Source of the DNA: Enchytraeus crypticus
Lineage: Eukaryota > Annelida > Clitellata > Enchytraeida > Enchytraeidae
NCBI GenBank assembly: GCA_905160935.1
Contig: CAJHZI010000414.1
Location: 929,001-993,000, forward strand
DNA length: 64,000 nucleotides
Direction: 5' to 3'
In this document: positions 36,792-49,227 of the stretch, one piece after another
Layout of the letters: every line of letters begins with the position of its first letter
Numbering within the stretch: the stretch's first letter is position 1
Notes under the pieces: model-generated
Databases searched by the model: none
What the model saw: only the letters and a program-made list of their open reading frames with translations
What the model was told of the DNA's origin: nothing
Program-made: the position numbers and the translations under genes

Positions 36792-37444
36792 GGCATAACC
36801 ACTCTTCATTGCTAGATTCTAGGTAAGGTTAAAAATAAAAAACATAATGTAATATTGTACTCTGCTTCTGTAATTTCGCATTTTTTTCATCGAAATGTCT
36901 GATTCGCTATTCAACAAACAGATTGACTGGCTTCACAGTCGGTAACTCTATTGTAACCTAATATTAGTCACGAAATCATATATAGGACAAAGTACAATAT
37001 CTTACGTGCTGTTACGTATATAAGCCTGAAGTACGCTATGCTTAAAGGATACTAAATATTTTACGTTATTGTCTACGTATAGTTACAATACCGGCTATAG
37101 TATTCGCCTAACTGTAATCTCTGCATGAATGAATCCGCTTTATTAATTTCTCTGAGTAACTTGTGTCGCACATAATCATGTGATAATCATATGATAATGT
37201 GCTATCTGCGTGTTATTGGGTACTGCAGAATGTAGATACGTCTGGTTGTCGCATCGGAATCTGCATCATACTGCGCTACATGCAGTTTTGTACAATGGAA
37301 AGAGCCGGATATGTTTTCGTAATCATACGGATCTGATGAATTATTTTTTCTCGTGTTTGTGCATGACTACAGAACATACTGCAATGAGTATGACACGTTA
37401 TTAGAGTGCTATAGCAACGAAGTGATTTATCATTATGATTTACT

Positions 37445-37545
37445 ATTGATTTTATGCTTCTTCTTCTAGTGCTCTGCCGAACGGCAGATCCTTTGCATAT
37501 AACTCTTCCAACCAGTTCTATCTTCAACCTCATTTTCATCTCCAT
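37445..37545 (-). mobile_element. 3' end of a hairpin-tailed LINE
   Basis: Minus strand: ATGGAGATGAAAATGAGGTT, AGAACTGGTTGGAAGAGTTA, TATGCAAAGGATCTGCC GTTC GGCAG (hairpin 37474-37487), then AGCACTAGAAGAAGAAG. The same type of end as at 22025 and 13730. Confidence 0.65.
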
Positions 37546-38169
37546 TTATGAATGATTATTGAGATGCTATCTCTATATTTGAGAATGTAAGCTAAATGAC
37601 TTTTTATGTATATTTCCTACCATTTGCTGTCGTTTGTCTCAGTTCCAGGATAATGGACTAGTGTTTCAGTACTCTACGGCAGTGTTATGTACAGTACAGA
37701 ATGATGCAAGCACTGAGATTATATATTTCTTAACGAAAATGTGAATTCGAGTATATTAATCGAGCTATTATCACGCATTATCTGTGTTATTTTTGGCAAA
37801 TAGTCGATATCTAATACATATAGGCTAGTATTTAAAGTGACACATTTTTTGCTTAGGCCCTATTATCTTTCAATCTTTTTTTCACAATTTAGCACCTATA
37901 GTTTCTAGCTCTTACTGGCAATATTGGCGCAGTGTATTGTTAACGGCGGATCCAATGTAGTTGTCACAGGTGAGTTTTCTAGTTCTTCCAGTAAACCGCC
38001 ATTGATTGCCTCGAGCAGCGTCAATATGGGAGGCTGTAGTTCTTATATAACATAATAACGTACACATTTGGAACTTTTCTCTATACTTTTGAAAAGATTA
38101 GACAGAGATTTAATTCTACTAAAAGAGTAGAAAACTATGTTTATCATTTTTAACAGAGTTATGTGATTA

Positions 38170-38653
38170 CTAGCTGACCCGGCGGACTTCGTACCGCCTA
38201 TCAACAATGTCTGTCTGTCTGTCTATCTATCTGTCTATCTGTCTGTCTGTCTATCTGTCCGTCTGTCTATCTATCTATCTGTCTGTCTATCAGTTTGTCT
38301 ATCTGTCTGTCTGTCTATCTGTCTGTCTATCTGTCTGTCTCTCTGTCTGGCTATCTGTCTGTCTATCTGTCTATCTATCTGTCTATCTATCTATCTGCCT
38401 ATCTGTCTGTCTATCTGTCTGTCTGTCTATCTGTCTGTCTATCTGTCTCTCTATCTGTCTGTCTGTCTCTCTATCTGTCTATCTATTTGTCTATCTATCT
38501 GTCTATCGGTCTATCTATCTATCTATCCGTCCGTCTATATCTCTGTCTATCTCTCTGTCTATCTATCTATCTGTCTATCTGCCTGCCTGCCTGCTTGTCT
38601 TCTTGCCTGCCTGCCTGCCTGCCTGTCTATCTGCCTGTCTGCCTGCCTGCCTG

Positions 38654-38684
<31 letters not shown>

Positions 38685-39268
38685 GTCTATCTGTCTATCT
38701 ATCTATCCATCCATCCATCCATCCGTCCATCCATCCATCCATCCATCCATCCATCTATCTATCTCTATCTATCTATCTATCTATCTATCTATCCTAATAT
38801 ATAAAATAAACAAAATTTGTTATATATATATATTAAGATTTAAAAGAAGTTTTAAAAAATTATTCATAAGAAACTTATAAGATTTATCAAACTTTAAAAA
38901 ATTAAAGTGAATTAAAGATTAAAGCCAGAATTGAACCCTGGACCACATGATATAAAGTCTAGTGCCTATAGCATTGAGCCATCGAAACTTCCGGTTAGAG
39001 AATGCTAAATTGATGATGTCAACATATCGTAATAGAGAATTGTAATCTGTATATATAAGTCAATCGATAGATGGCTGCATGTTATAATTTTGATGTGTTT
39101 TTATTTATACCGTTTTTGGCCAAACCCCATTATTTTTAAAATATTTTATTGGTTATTATGTTAGGGCTGATTGAGGCAAATCAAAAATGTCCAAGATCAT
39201 TAAAATCTGTCCAGCCGTTCTTGAGTTATAAGTGCTCTTACTAACGCAACTCTGTTTTATATAATATA
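38170..39268. mobile_element. Composite repeat with a 590-bp (CTGT/CTAT)n array and a tRNA-like part
   Basis: It begins CTAGCTGACCCGGCGGACTT, CGTACCGCC, continues into a tetranucleotide array (38203-38795), and ends GTCCAGCCGTTCTTGAGTTA, TAAGTGCTC, TTTATATAATATAGATT. Such ends resemble RTE-type non-autonomous repeats of invertebrates. A minus-strand segment (38920-38995) has ATGGCTCAATGCTATAGGCA and the B-box-like GGTTCAATTCTGG, suggesting a tRNA-derived module. The array is open as SVCLSIYLS repeats, which is not a gene. Confidence 0.6.
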
Positions 39269-39574
39269 GATTGAGCATAATTCAATCGAAAACGGTAAAT
39301 GTTCTGGTGCTGCCGTCTAACGCAGATACAGCGCTGGATAAGCGGTTTATAATTAATAGGCTATAAGCCTATGACAATCGTTATGTGTTATCATTATAAT
39401 AATGGAAATGTTTCTATTTTAGGCGAGCTCTCCCTAGTTTTAATACAGTGAAAATAAAATTTAACTATATAGACTATTTCCGTTTTCTAACCGCAATCCC
39501 TTTGGAATAAATTGAACGGTATACAGTTTCAAAATATTCCCGGCTTTAGTTCTTTTGGATTTTATTTCGAGACC

Positions 39575-39595
39575 ATGACTGAGCAGGAATCGTTT
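39575..39595 (+). CDS. SPTLC2: SPTLC2 candidate exon 1 (seven codons)
   Basis: An ATG in good context (GAGACCATGA) opens seven codons, MTEQESF, followed directly by a textbook donor GTAAGTAT. The exon ends in phase 0, exactly what exon 2 needs: that exon starts in phase 0 with an in-frame TAG just upstream, so it must either be spliced to something or start at its own internal Met. No other upstream exon with these properties stood out. This is inference from splice logic, since seven residues cannot be recognised by homology. The alternative is that translation starts at the ATG at 43535 inside exon 2. Confidence 0.5.
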
Positions 39596-42500
39596 GTAAG
39601 TATATTTAATTTTTCATACATTCATTTATAAGAAACTTCAATCACCATTAAACGTAAGCTTATGTATAAAATTGAAATATTGCGCAACGAGAAATCGAAG
39701 AAGCCGACCCCAGCTCACAGGCTGATTGGCATTAGCTACATTAATTACTTATTTAAATAGCGAATATTATTTCAAACAGCTGTTTTTCTTTTAAAACTGT
39801 TCAAATAGCAAAACCTGGCTGCTTCTTAGCTGTTCAACTCGTAGCGCAACCGCTTTATTTATGTTTCGTGTCTATTATTTCCTTTTAACGACCAGGAATC
39901 TATAAGCAGTATAACGAGAATAGATTGTCTCATGGACGCATTTCTTTGCTGCAATGCTCTGTTTAACTCTTTTTATTTCTACAAATGCACTGTCACATCT
40001 GCTGTTGTGCTCCGCACGGAAAATCTTAGTCCAATCCGAGAATAGAAACTTTAAATAATTTAAGAAACTTAAATAATTAAGGGTTAGGTGCGGGTCAGTT
40101 ATCGGATGACAAAGTGAGTTTAATTATATTGGCCCATATAGTACAGCAGCTAGTTGTCATGAAGGCGAATTCACTTGATACTGTGCAGCAGCTTAACGTA
40201 TAATCGAACAAGCTTCAACTTGCTACTTTGATAAATATGATGTCGTCGACAACAACAATCGCTAAAACTAGAGTCCTAAAATTCTAGTACTTTTATTAAA
40301 ATTTGTGTTTTATTTTTTACTCAAATATTTCAGTAACCTATAAAGTCGCAACAATAAATGGTTCTATTAGCCAGTGAGTTAAAAAAAACATTTAACACTG
40401 AAGACTAGACTTCTAAAAATCGGGAATTTTAAGTCCCAGGCAATCTGTCGTACATATCTCATTGTCGCATGACTATACTACTGCTAATGCAGGTATATAC
40501 TACTGCTAATGCAGGTATATACTACTGTTAATGCATATCTATGCTTCTTCTAATGCATGGCTATGCTACTGCTAATGCATGCTTGAGCAAACACGTAAAC
40601 AAAAGGCAAATGCAGTGCCCAAGGACGCACGTGCTTTTAACTTCAAAGTTGCATACAATTTCATGCTAGTTTGGAGTTGTTAGGTTGGCTAGATATTGAT
40701 ATGGTTTAGATTGAGATTAAACATGAATCGATGATTCCGATGCGGTGTAGTGGCAACTCTTGAATAATCAAGTGATTGAGTTTAGTGAGTTCAAACCCAG
40801 GTCAGTCTATACCTTAATACTGAATGCTAACAGCGCATTAAGTGACGTCATGAAATTTAAATCATTAATCCACAGGTGTAATGAAATATATGGTTTTAAA
40901 CATACGATCAATGAGTAAATTAATGGGTAAGAAGCTAAACTGAAGAACACTATTATTGAATTATATATCATTAGAAAATATTGCATGATATAGCCATAAG
41001 CATGAGTGCTATCAAAGATATCATACATATCGTCATGCCACCAAATACAGCGGCGTTTTCTATGATTCAGTTGATAATAAATTGATTAAATAAAAAATGA
41101 TAATAAAAAGTTGATAATAAACATGATAAATTGATAATAAATTTTTTAATGTGTAAGCTGAGATTTATCTATCCCATGTCTGGTTTAAGATACGGCTTGA
41201 TTTCGACACCATGGTCTCTAGTTACAGATATCTACTACTATGCCATTATCATCATCATCGTCATCATCATCTTCCCTTTAATCCCAGTTAAAATAGGATC
41301 GGGATACGAATATACTACTACTACTACTACTAGGCCAGTAAATGTGCTCACAAAATCCAAAAGTGACTATCCCTTCGATAAACTCATCGGTAGCTACCCA
41401 GCGGGGTGCCATAAAATTGGCTATCACAATAAAGATTGATAATAATAATAACGCCCATCTTGAAATTGATAACTGTTAGTTGTATGCGAATTTGCTGAAT
41501 GACTGAATAATATAAACAAAATTCGCATATAAAATCAGGCATTGTAGATCTCTCTCACTCTCTCTCTTTCTGTCTCTTTCTCTTTCATTCTCTCCATCTC
41601 CCTCTCCCTATCTCTAATTATGCATTTCCTTCGATATATTCCATACCGGAAAGTTAAACAAGTAAAACAGCAGGTGTCAGTATCATGCTAAATCTGAAAT
41701 ATTTGTTGAACTGATAATTTAATTAATTATTATTTCTTAAAGAATATAATATATGACAAATATATGATACCTGGTGTCGTTTAGTGAATTAACATAAGAC
41801 GGCGCAATGATTTATGTTATGTGACTATGCAACGCTTTACATTAACATCGTCTTCTAAAATAAACTTATTTCAGTTTCTAACGATTTTTTCCGTGTGTTA
41901 TAAATCAAATTGTAGTTAGCGACACAGCGCTCTACGTAATGACATGAAGTGTAAGATGTAAAGTGTGAGATGACATGAAGTGTAAGATGTAAAGTGTAAG
42001 CTGACATGAAGTGTAAGATGTAAAGTGTAAGATGACATGAAGTGTAAGAAAGCTGTGTAAGTGCATTTCATTTAATTCGATTTAGGATAGTCAAAGGCCC
42101 ACTGTTTCGAATCCCAGGCGAGGCTCTAAATGGATAAGTTCGCTAGGATTAGGGCACAGAACCGAAAAGTGAACTATGACCGTCATCGTTCCACTTTTAT
42201 AATCACGAAATATCAGGTATTCAGTGCAATTACGCGTGAATATTTTAGCACAATGTGCATTAAACTCTTTTCGAATTCTAAAATAATTAAGAAACTTGTT
42301 TCATTAACCACCAAGTTTGTGTTTTACTCAAAATAAAGCATAATTTCGTGAATAGTGCGCCCGATTTTAGATTTTCTCATTTCAGTTCCTCTTTGATAAC
42401 ATAAAGCTTATCAGCAATTCTTTGTTAATAATAAAGTTTTTGTTCCTTGATCTCTCATGACCACTATATCTAATACAACCAACTTATCACATGTATCACA

Positions 42501-42731
42501 ACTGTGCCAAAAGTACGGAACATGACTTTTAGCCAATATTTTATATTTAAAAATAACTTTTGCTCAATAAATATACTGTCAAATGTGTCTTCGTAAATTG
42601 ATGGATACGTTTTGCTTTATTACAAATAATTATATAACACATAATAAGTGTATGAGTAATAATAATAGTCTGATTGCATAATCTATGGGTAGAAATATGT
42701 ACCTTTGAGCTGCCGCTTGGCAGCTCAATGG

Positions 42732-42800
<69 letters not shown>

Positions 42801-45800
42801 CATACATATATACTATATATAGGCTTAATATATAACACGCCTGTCCAATCCTGCACTAATACAGCTCGATGTACTTCAAGTGACTCTTGTGTAAAAATCT
42901 ACCTGAGTTTTTTGATCAAATGAGATCGCTTTAGGTGTTACACATTTGTGACGCATGTTATTCCTACTTCTATTATTCGACGTCTTACGGATGGTTATAA
43001 AAAGGCGCTCAAGCAGATTTGAAAAAAATTTGAACATCATATAAAATATTCTCTAAGAGATTTTACGACAGTCACGGATTTTTTTAACTGTGTTCGAATA
43101 GTGAGATATGGAAAAATTTCTACGTAGCCATATATGGTCTCATTGTTATTTAAAACTCGATTATCTTTGTACTTCTTCTTTGCGTGTTACTACTGAGACC
43201 TTCTCATAGGCCCAGTTTTAAAGCACTTTGCGGTCTTTAGTTGATTTACATGAATACATTCTGAACTAGCTTTCGAGACCGTGATCTTAATAATGAGTCT
43301 CCTATATGAGTATGTATACATCGCGGTGGATACATTCATGGCGTAAATGCATATAAATGCAAAATTGCACATATTTATTTATGTTTATACAACGATATAC
43401 ATATAAATATATGTAGTTTTATTCTATTCTATTCTATTCTATTCTATTCTATTCTATTCTATTCTTCAGTAACTAATATTTATTAATATTTGTAGCCAAC
43501 AATCTCAGAAGAGTTGAAAAATCTGACTGACCTAATGCATCTTCCGAAAACAAGGAACAACTCTGAAAATGCAACCGCAAATGAAGGGCAAGTTTCAGCT
43601 TTTGTTTCAGTCCAAAACAAAGCATCTAATCCTATAAATCCTGAAATTAATTCGAGAAAATCAACCCCAACGTCAAGCCTCGATGAAGAGGATGTTAGCA
43701 GGAGATCAATCAGTCAAAGAGCTAATTCAGCGGTTACTGCAGCAGGTAAGACTATAAACGGCATGAAGAAGCTGCTGGAGATGGAAATGGACGATAAAGG
43801 TACGAGGAATCAGTACATAGTGCAGGAAAGCGAAATCAGAGATTCAGGTGAGTCCCGGAAACAGTTTGAATCCTTCGAGGAGACTCCGCTCTATGTGGCA
43901 GTCCTTACTTATCTCGGATACGCTATCCTCATCCTGTTCGGACATCTGCGAGAGTTGCTGCGCAGGTGGAAACTGGAAGACGTGAAATCTGCCTCGGAAT
44001 ATCTACAGGAGGTTTGTGGTAGTTTGTGTTGCTATAGTTTTATTAATTACTTGCTATTTAAATCTCATAAATCATGTGATAAAAATTAAGTTAAATTAAG
44101 TAAATAACGGTGATAACTTATAAAACAGTAGAAGACATTAGAAGCAGGACTGAGCTTCCTGTTCTCAATAATTAATTCTTGATAGTGTGGATCAGTTCTA
44201 TCTACGTGATCACCGGAGATCATATGTCATCGAATAGTATGAGGTGAATCTTAGATAACCATAATATCATCAAAAAGGCAATGGCAAAATTCTAATGAAT
44301 TAGACATACATGTATATTAGTTTAATGAACTCTCTTCCTTGGCTTACGGAGTTATAATGTTTTATTTCCATTTAAAGTTGCCATTTTACCATACCACTGA
44401 CTGTTGCTTTGCCTTACGTTACATTGATGGTTGAATTTAGTTACAGTGTGGTTACATTTATGCTTAGGTTATATTGATAGGTGTAGGCCTATTTACGTTG
44501 CATTAGTGGCTTGTCTTACGTTGCATTGGTGGTTGTATTTACGTTGCAATAGTGGTTGTATTAACGTTGCATTTTTGCGTTTAGTTGCGTAAAGATACAT
44601 TTACAATATAGCTGATTTTATTCGATGATCTGCTGGTATAATCATGTTGGTCCGACTTGAATACTATTATGGTAGGCCTGTCTGTATTTGCATAGATCGT
44701 AACTAAGCGAAATGTTTCTTTAAGTGCGTTTAAACTTTTAACAGGTAAAGGTTAAGTGCGAGTCTAATCGCGTACTCACCTGACACGACTTCTATCTAAC
44801 CCTTCCTAAACGTCATAGAGCCGCTTACACACCTGCGTAAGATCCTTTATCTCAAAATAATAACTTGATCTACATGGCAATAAATAAGTAGAAACATATT
44901 TTAGTATCCATAACTTTAGGTATTCTATTAATGGCAAGATCAAAAGAACTTAATGTTCATTTTAAAAATCTTACTGTGGAGTCATTCTTCTATATCCCTC
45001 CCGCTATTTACTTTTACTCCGTTAACTGTTCTATTAGCAATGAAGGCAAGTTTAAGGTTCTACAGCTTAATTTTGTTTTACAGAGTTGTGATGGATTTTA
45101 CATTTCTCTATTTTTCGTCTATATTCAGTTATCGTCATCTAGCAGTATATATAGAGTTTTTCGTTATCTTAAATCATGTAGCATATTTTTCTGCCTCATT
45201 ACAGCTCAAGTGGGTGGATACATTAGTAGTCACATTTGTATTATATTTCACTTTTCTTTGATGGGAATAACACTGCATGCATTGAAAGTGCATTAGAAAC
45301 AAAACCTGATATCTTTGAAACGCACATATTGTCCTTGATAATTCCAAAGCCAGACTTTTTCTAAATGGCTTTTTCATCATAAATCTTGTCGAAATTAAAG
45401 TAGAGGTCGATAAGAATATATTACAGCGTAGCATTATGGCGTAGTGTGTAAGTAGCGCGCCCCTTCGGCGTCTTGAAGAGAAGCTCTTTCAAGCTTCTGA
45501 GCGGTACGTTAAACGAACTACACTAAGAAAGTGCGCTCTTTCGCCGTAACGTATAGATACGTAGAAAAGTATTTTACCAGACTCCTTCTAATTATATCAT
45601 CGATTGCAATTTATTAAAAGTGTAAAAGGTCACGGTCAAGATGCATAGTATGATTGATAAATATCTGGTGACAGAGTCGTTCGCAAATGTGAACAAACAC
45701 CGGTAAATGCTGGCACCACATTTTATCATCTTTATTCTTATCAGTGCTTCTTAGTTTACCCAATCGATAATATTTCCTCTTTACTCTCTCATAAGGACTT

Positions 45801-48800
45801 ACTAGCATATATACTACGAAATTATTGGTCTCACATAAAGTTTTAATTTTATATACGCAAAATATCAGATGTAATGGAAATTATTTACTAAATAAGAACT
45901 CACGATTAATCTGCCTGACTATCAGTTGCAATAATCGCTCAGGATGGATGCTCATTTAATTTGTGAAATAATTAGGTTTATATTCTATCATCTAAGTAAA
46001 TTTACATCTTACCCTAATGCTGTTATTCTAAGACAAATTTGGATTTTGAAGAATTTCTGCTGCATATATTTTTGCTATAGACCTTCTGTTCTCTTACTGT
46101 ACAGTCAATTTTTCGTATCTCTTTAGTCTTGAAAATTTTATATCCATAATGTGTTTTATTTATATGTACTGTAAATCACGATATAATTCTAACAATCGTT
46201 AACGTAATTAACAACAATTATTAGTGGTTATTAAAGAGGAGGAGGGGAGGCTTTATACGCCATGGACCTGCCTATAGGCAGTGTACAATGAGAAACAGAA
46301 AGAGTAATTATTAGTTATTACTGTTAAGAATCAGGCCATTTAAAACTAAGCTAAAAGATAATTTTGATGAATGGCTTTTATATAAAACTATAATTGTATA
46401 ATAATTTTCATGAAATCTTGATTTACTTTATCATTATATTTTCCTATCGTTAAACGCACTGGTCACTTCGCAAGTGTTAATCTGCTCTAATAGCTAAGTT
46501 TTAAAGTTAGAATGTGAAGGAGCAGCGTATGGCCTAAGTCCTTGTTATTAAACCATGTTACAAGTACAACCGTATTAATATTATAATTTTCATTCTTGTT
46601 TTAGTTTATATTCTGGAATAACTCTCAAGTCTCTCTATTAGTGTTGCTTTGTTGTTGCTAAGTGTCCGACTCTTCCTGATTAATAATTCAACGCCCATGT
46701 TGACTTTGAACAATAGTCTCTCATGGTAGCATACATAAATTGAGCCAACAAATAATGACGTTGTGACGTATATTTCTTTTCAATATATGTTAGTATTTGA
46801 AGGAGTTTGCAGATTACTCATTCAGCAATGAATTCTTGTATGCTGATGACAATAAATTTATAATTACTGTTTGCATACGAATTAAGTATAGACTATGAAG
46901 ATTAAATGGTCTAATCACTAGTCATTTAGAAAGTTAAGTAAATTATGTTGCATATTGTCTTTTAATCTTTTTCGCGTTTACGTTTTGATAGGCAAAATAT
47001 AGCTTATTAACATGATTATAAATCCACGTTAGTCATTTATGCGGCCCGCTAATAGCAGGTGTGCTTTTACAATTGCTATCAAATCGATTTGACTCATGAA
47101 CAAGCCCAAGTACACTGTGCATTGCTATATCTACAATTCTACCAGTATGTGTTGCAGTTTAATTAGGATCCACGAGTTAGTCATTTAAGTGACACATTGG
47201 TTTAAATGTCCTAATATCAGTATACGCTTTAAACAGACAAACTGTCTTTAAACTGACTGGCTGTTTGTACGTGTCTATTGCTATGTTATTGCTAGAGTTT
47301 GTGGTTAATCCTAAATCCACCAGTAGAGTCCACCAGTAGAGTCCACCAGTAGAGTCCACCAATAGAGTTCACCTGAAGAGTCCACCAATAGATTCCACCA
47401 GTAGATACCACCAGTAGATTCCACCAGTGCCCCTAACCTCTTTCCTTCTTCTCGATTCAAGGCAGCTTTCTTTTCCTCTTCCAGACATCCACCCATTTGG
47501 ACGTGTCATATCTTGTCTTATCAGGTCTCTCACTAAATTGTATTTTAAGATGTATTTAATAGATCAAAGAACTACCTAAACATTTATTGCTATGTTTCTC
47601 ATGATCTATGTGATGGGATTGTCAATCTTGATGTATTGTTTACGGATAAAGCGAATGAGTAAAACATTTGTAATGGACATTCGACAACCGGTTCGTACAC
47701 AAGGGTCGTATATGACAAATTTCTTCATTCCTTGGTGTGCACGAATGTCTTTGTTAACCATTTTGATACTAGTTTTTGAATGCCTGTAACAAATATTATG
47801 GTTGTAGTATGACATGAAGGAATGATGTATTAGCACATTTGAACCGTTTAATTCCCACAATAGAGGCTCACCCATGCCTCTGCTTCGCGAAACTCGATTT
47901 CATTACTTGAAATTCAATAAAGATTTACTGTTGTCGTTACACTGGGGCGTAACTACATTTCACAGGATCTGGCCTAAACTGGTTCAGTAGAAGAAATTAA
48001 TATGCATCAGTAGCGATTTTGAGCATCACTGAATCATAGCATTGTTTGTTATAATAGCCATACCTACATTTATAGTAACTTTTTCTGTGTAGTTTATCTT
48101 TTCCAAATGAATTTTTGCTATAGGGACATCTAATGACGAAAAAACATGTTCCTTTTGGCCTTGTTTTTAAATTGTTTTTTATTTTGTTGTTGTATTAAGT
48201 CTCAAGTTTCTCTACCGACTTTAAAGTTACAGAGCGCGTTCAGTTTACTGTTAAGGTTTGTTGTTATAGTTTAATAACTACAACTATTAATTAATTGTTT
48301 TTACTTTTTGTTTAGGTTTAGATTTATAAATAGAGCTTAAGACTAACGATTGTTTATTAAACAAACAACAAATGTCAATTGTTGTAGTAATTGCATTATG
48401 CAATCACTCAAATATTATCTGCTATATAGCAATAGACAATAATGGTGACATGGGCGTGTTTTAAAACAAATACATTTTTAAACCGCTTTTTGTTTTATAA
48501 CAACGAAAAACATAAAATTTAAAATGTCACAAAATAATATTCCTAGTGTATATCACTGTATTTCTTTTTACCTGTAATAACCTGTAGCTCCTACCTTACT
48601 TTAAAACTGGTGCAGAAAGTTAAGCATATTAAAAAGCAAAGAAAAACGAATTTAAAAAGCATGGCAAAATTTCTTTTTTGTCACTAGGCAATAGTTTCAT
48701 AAATTATCTTTCATAGTATTCATACTATTATTTGAACATCAATAGTCTATTAATCCAGTATTAATATATCATTAAGGGACTAAGAGACTACTAGAGATTG

Positions 48801-49188
48801 TTAGAGGCTAAAGCTTTGAGGCTGTATGTGTAAGATGTGTAACCATGGCATAAATTATATTGTCTGATAGTGATAAATAGCAATGCTTTAATAGCTTGTG
48901 GTATACTATATGTACATAGCATTTTATGAGCATTATTAATATTTTCATTTTTTAAACAAATTTAATGTAAAACGCGTTCACATGTATAGAAACATACATG
49001 CTTCTATGTGTAGTAGTTAACTGTTTATATCTTATCCAAGATGAACAATTATAATTAGTAGACATTTGACTTGACTTGTCCATAGTGGCAAAGCACTGTT
49101 CATGTAACGTTTCTATCTTTCATACAACTAGTACTTCAATCTTGACGTCCCTGACATCACCCTTGTATGAGGAAACGGACGTTAAACC

Positions 49189-49227
<39 letters not shown>

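Noticed and set aside
38207..38804. Long [13 protein letters not shown] ORFs of up to 196 codons
   Set aside because: A 4-bp repeat has a 12-bp coding period and stays open in several frames; tetranucleotide array only.
44931..45434. Overlapping hydrophobic ORFs of about 100 codons on both strands
   Set aside because: AT-rich intron 2 sequence; overlapping frames are equally open, no motif, no good start context.
45429..45530. tRNA-like sequence starting ATGGCGTAGTGTGTAAG
   Set aside because: An A-box-like start but no B box; not a tRNA gene and no second copy seen.
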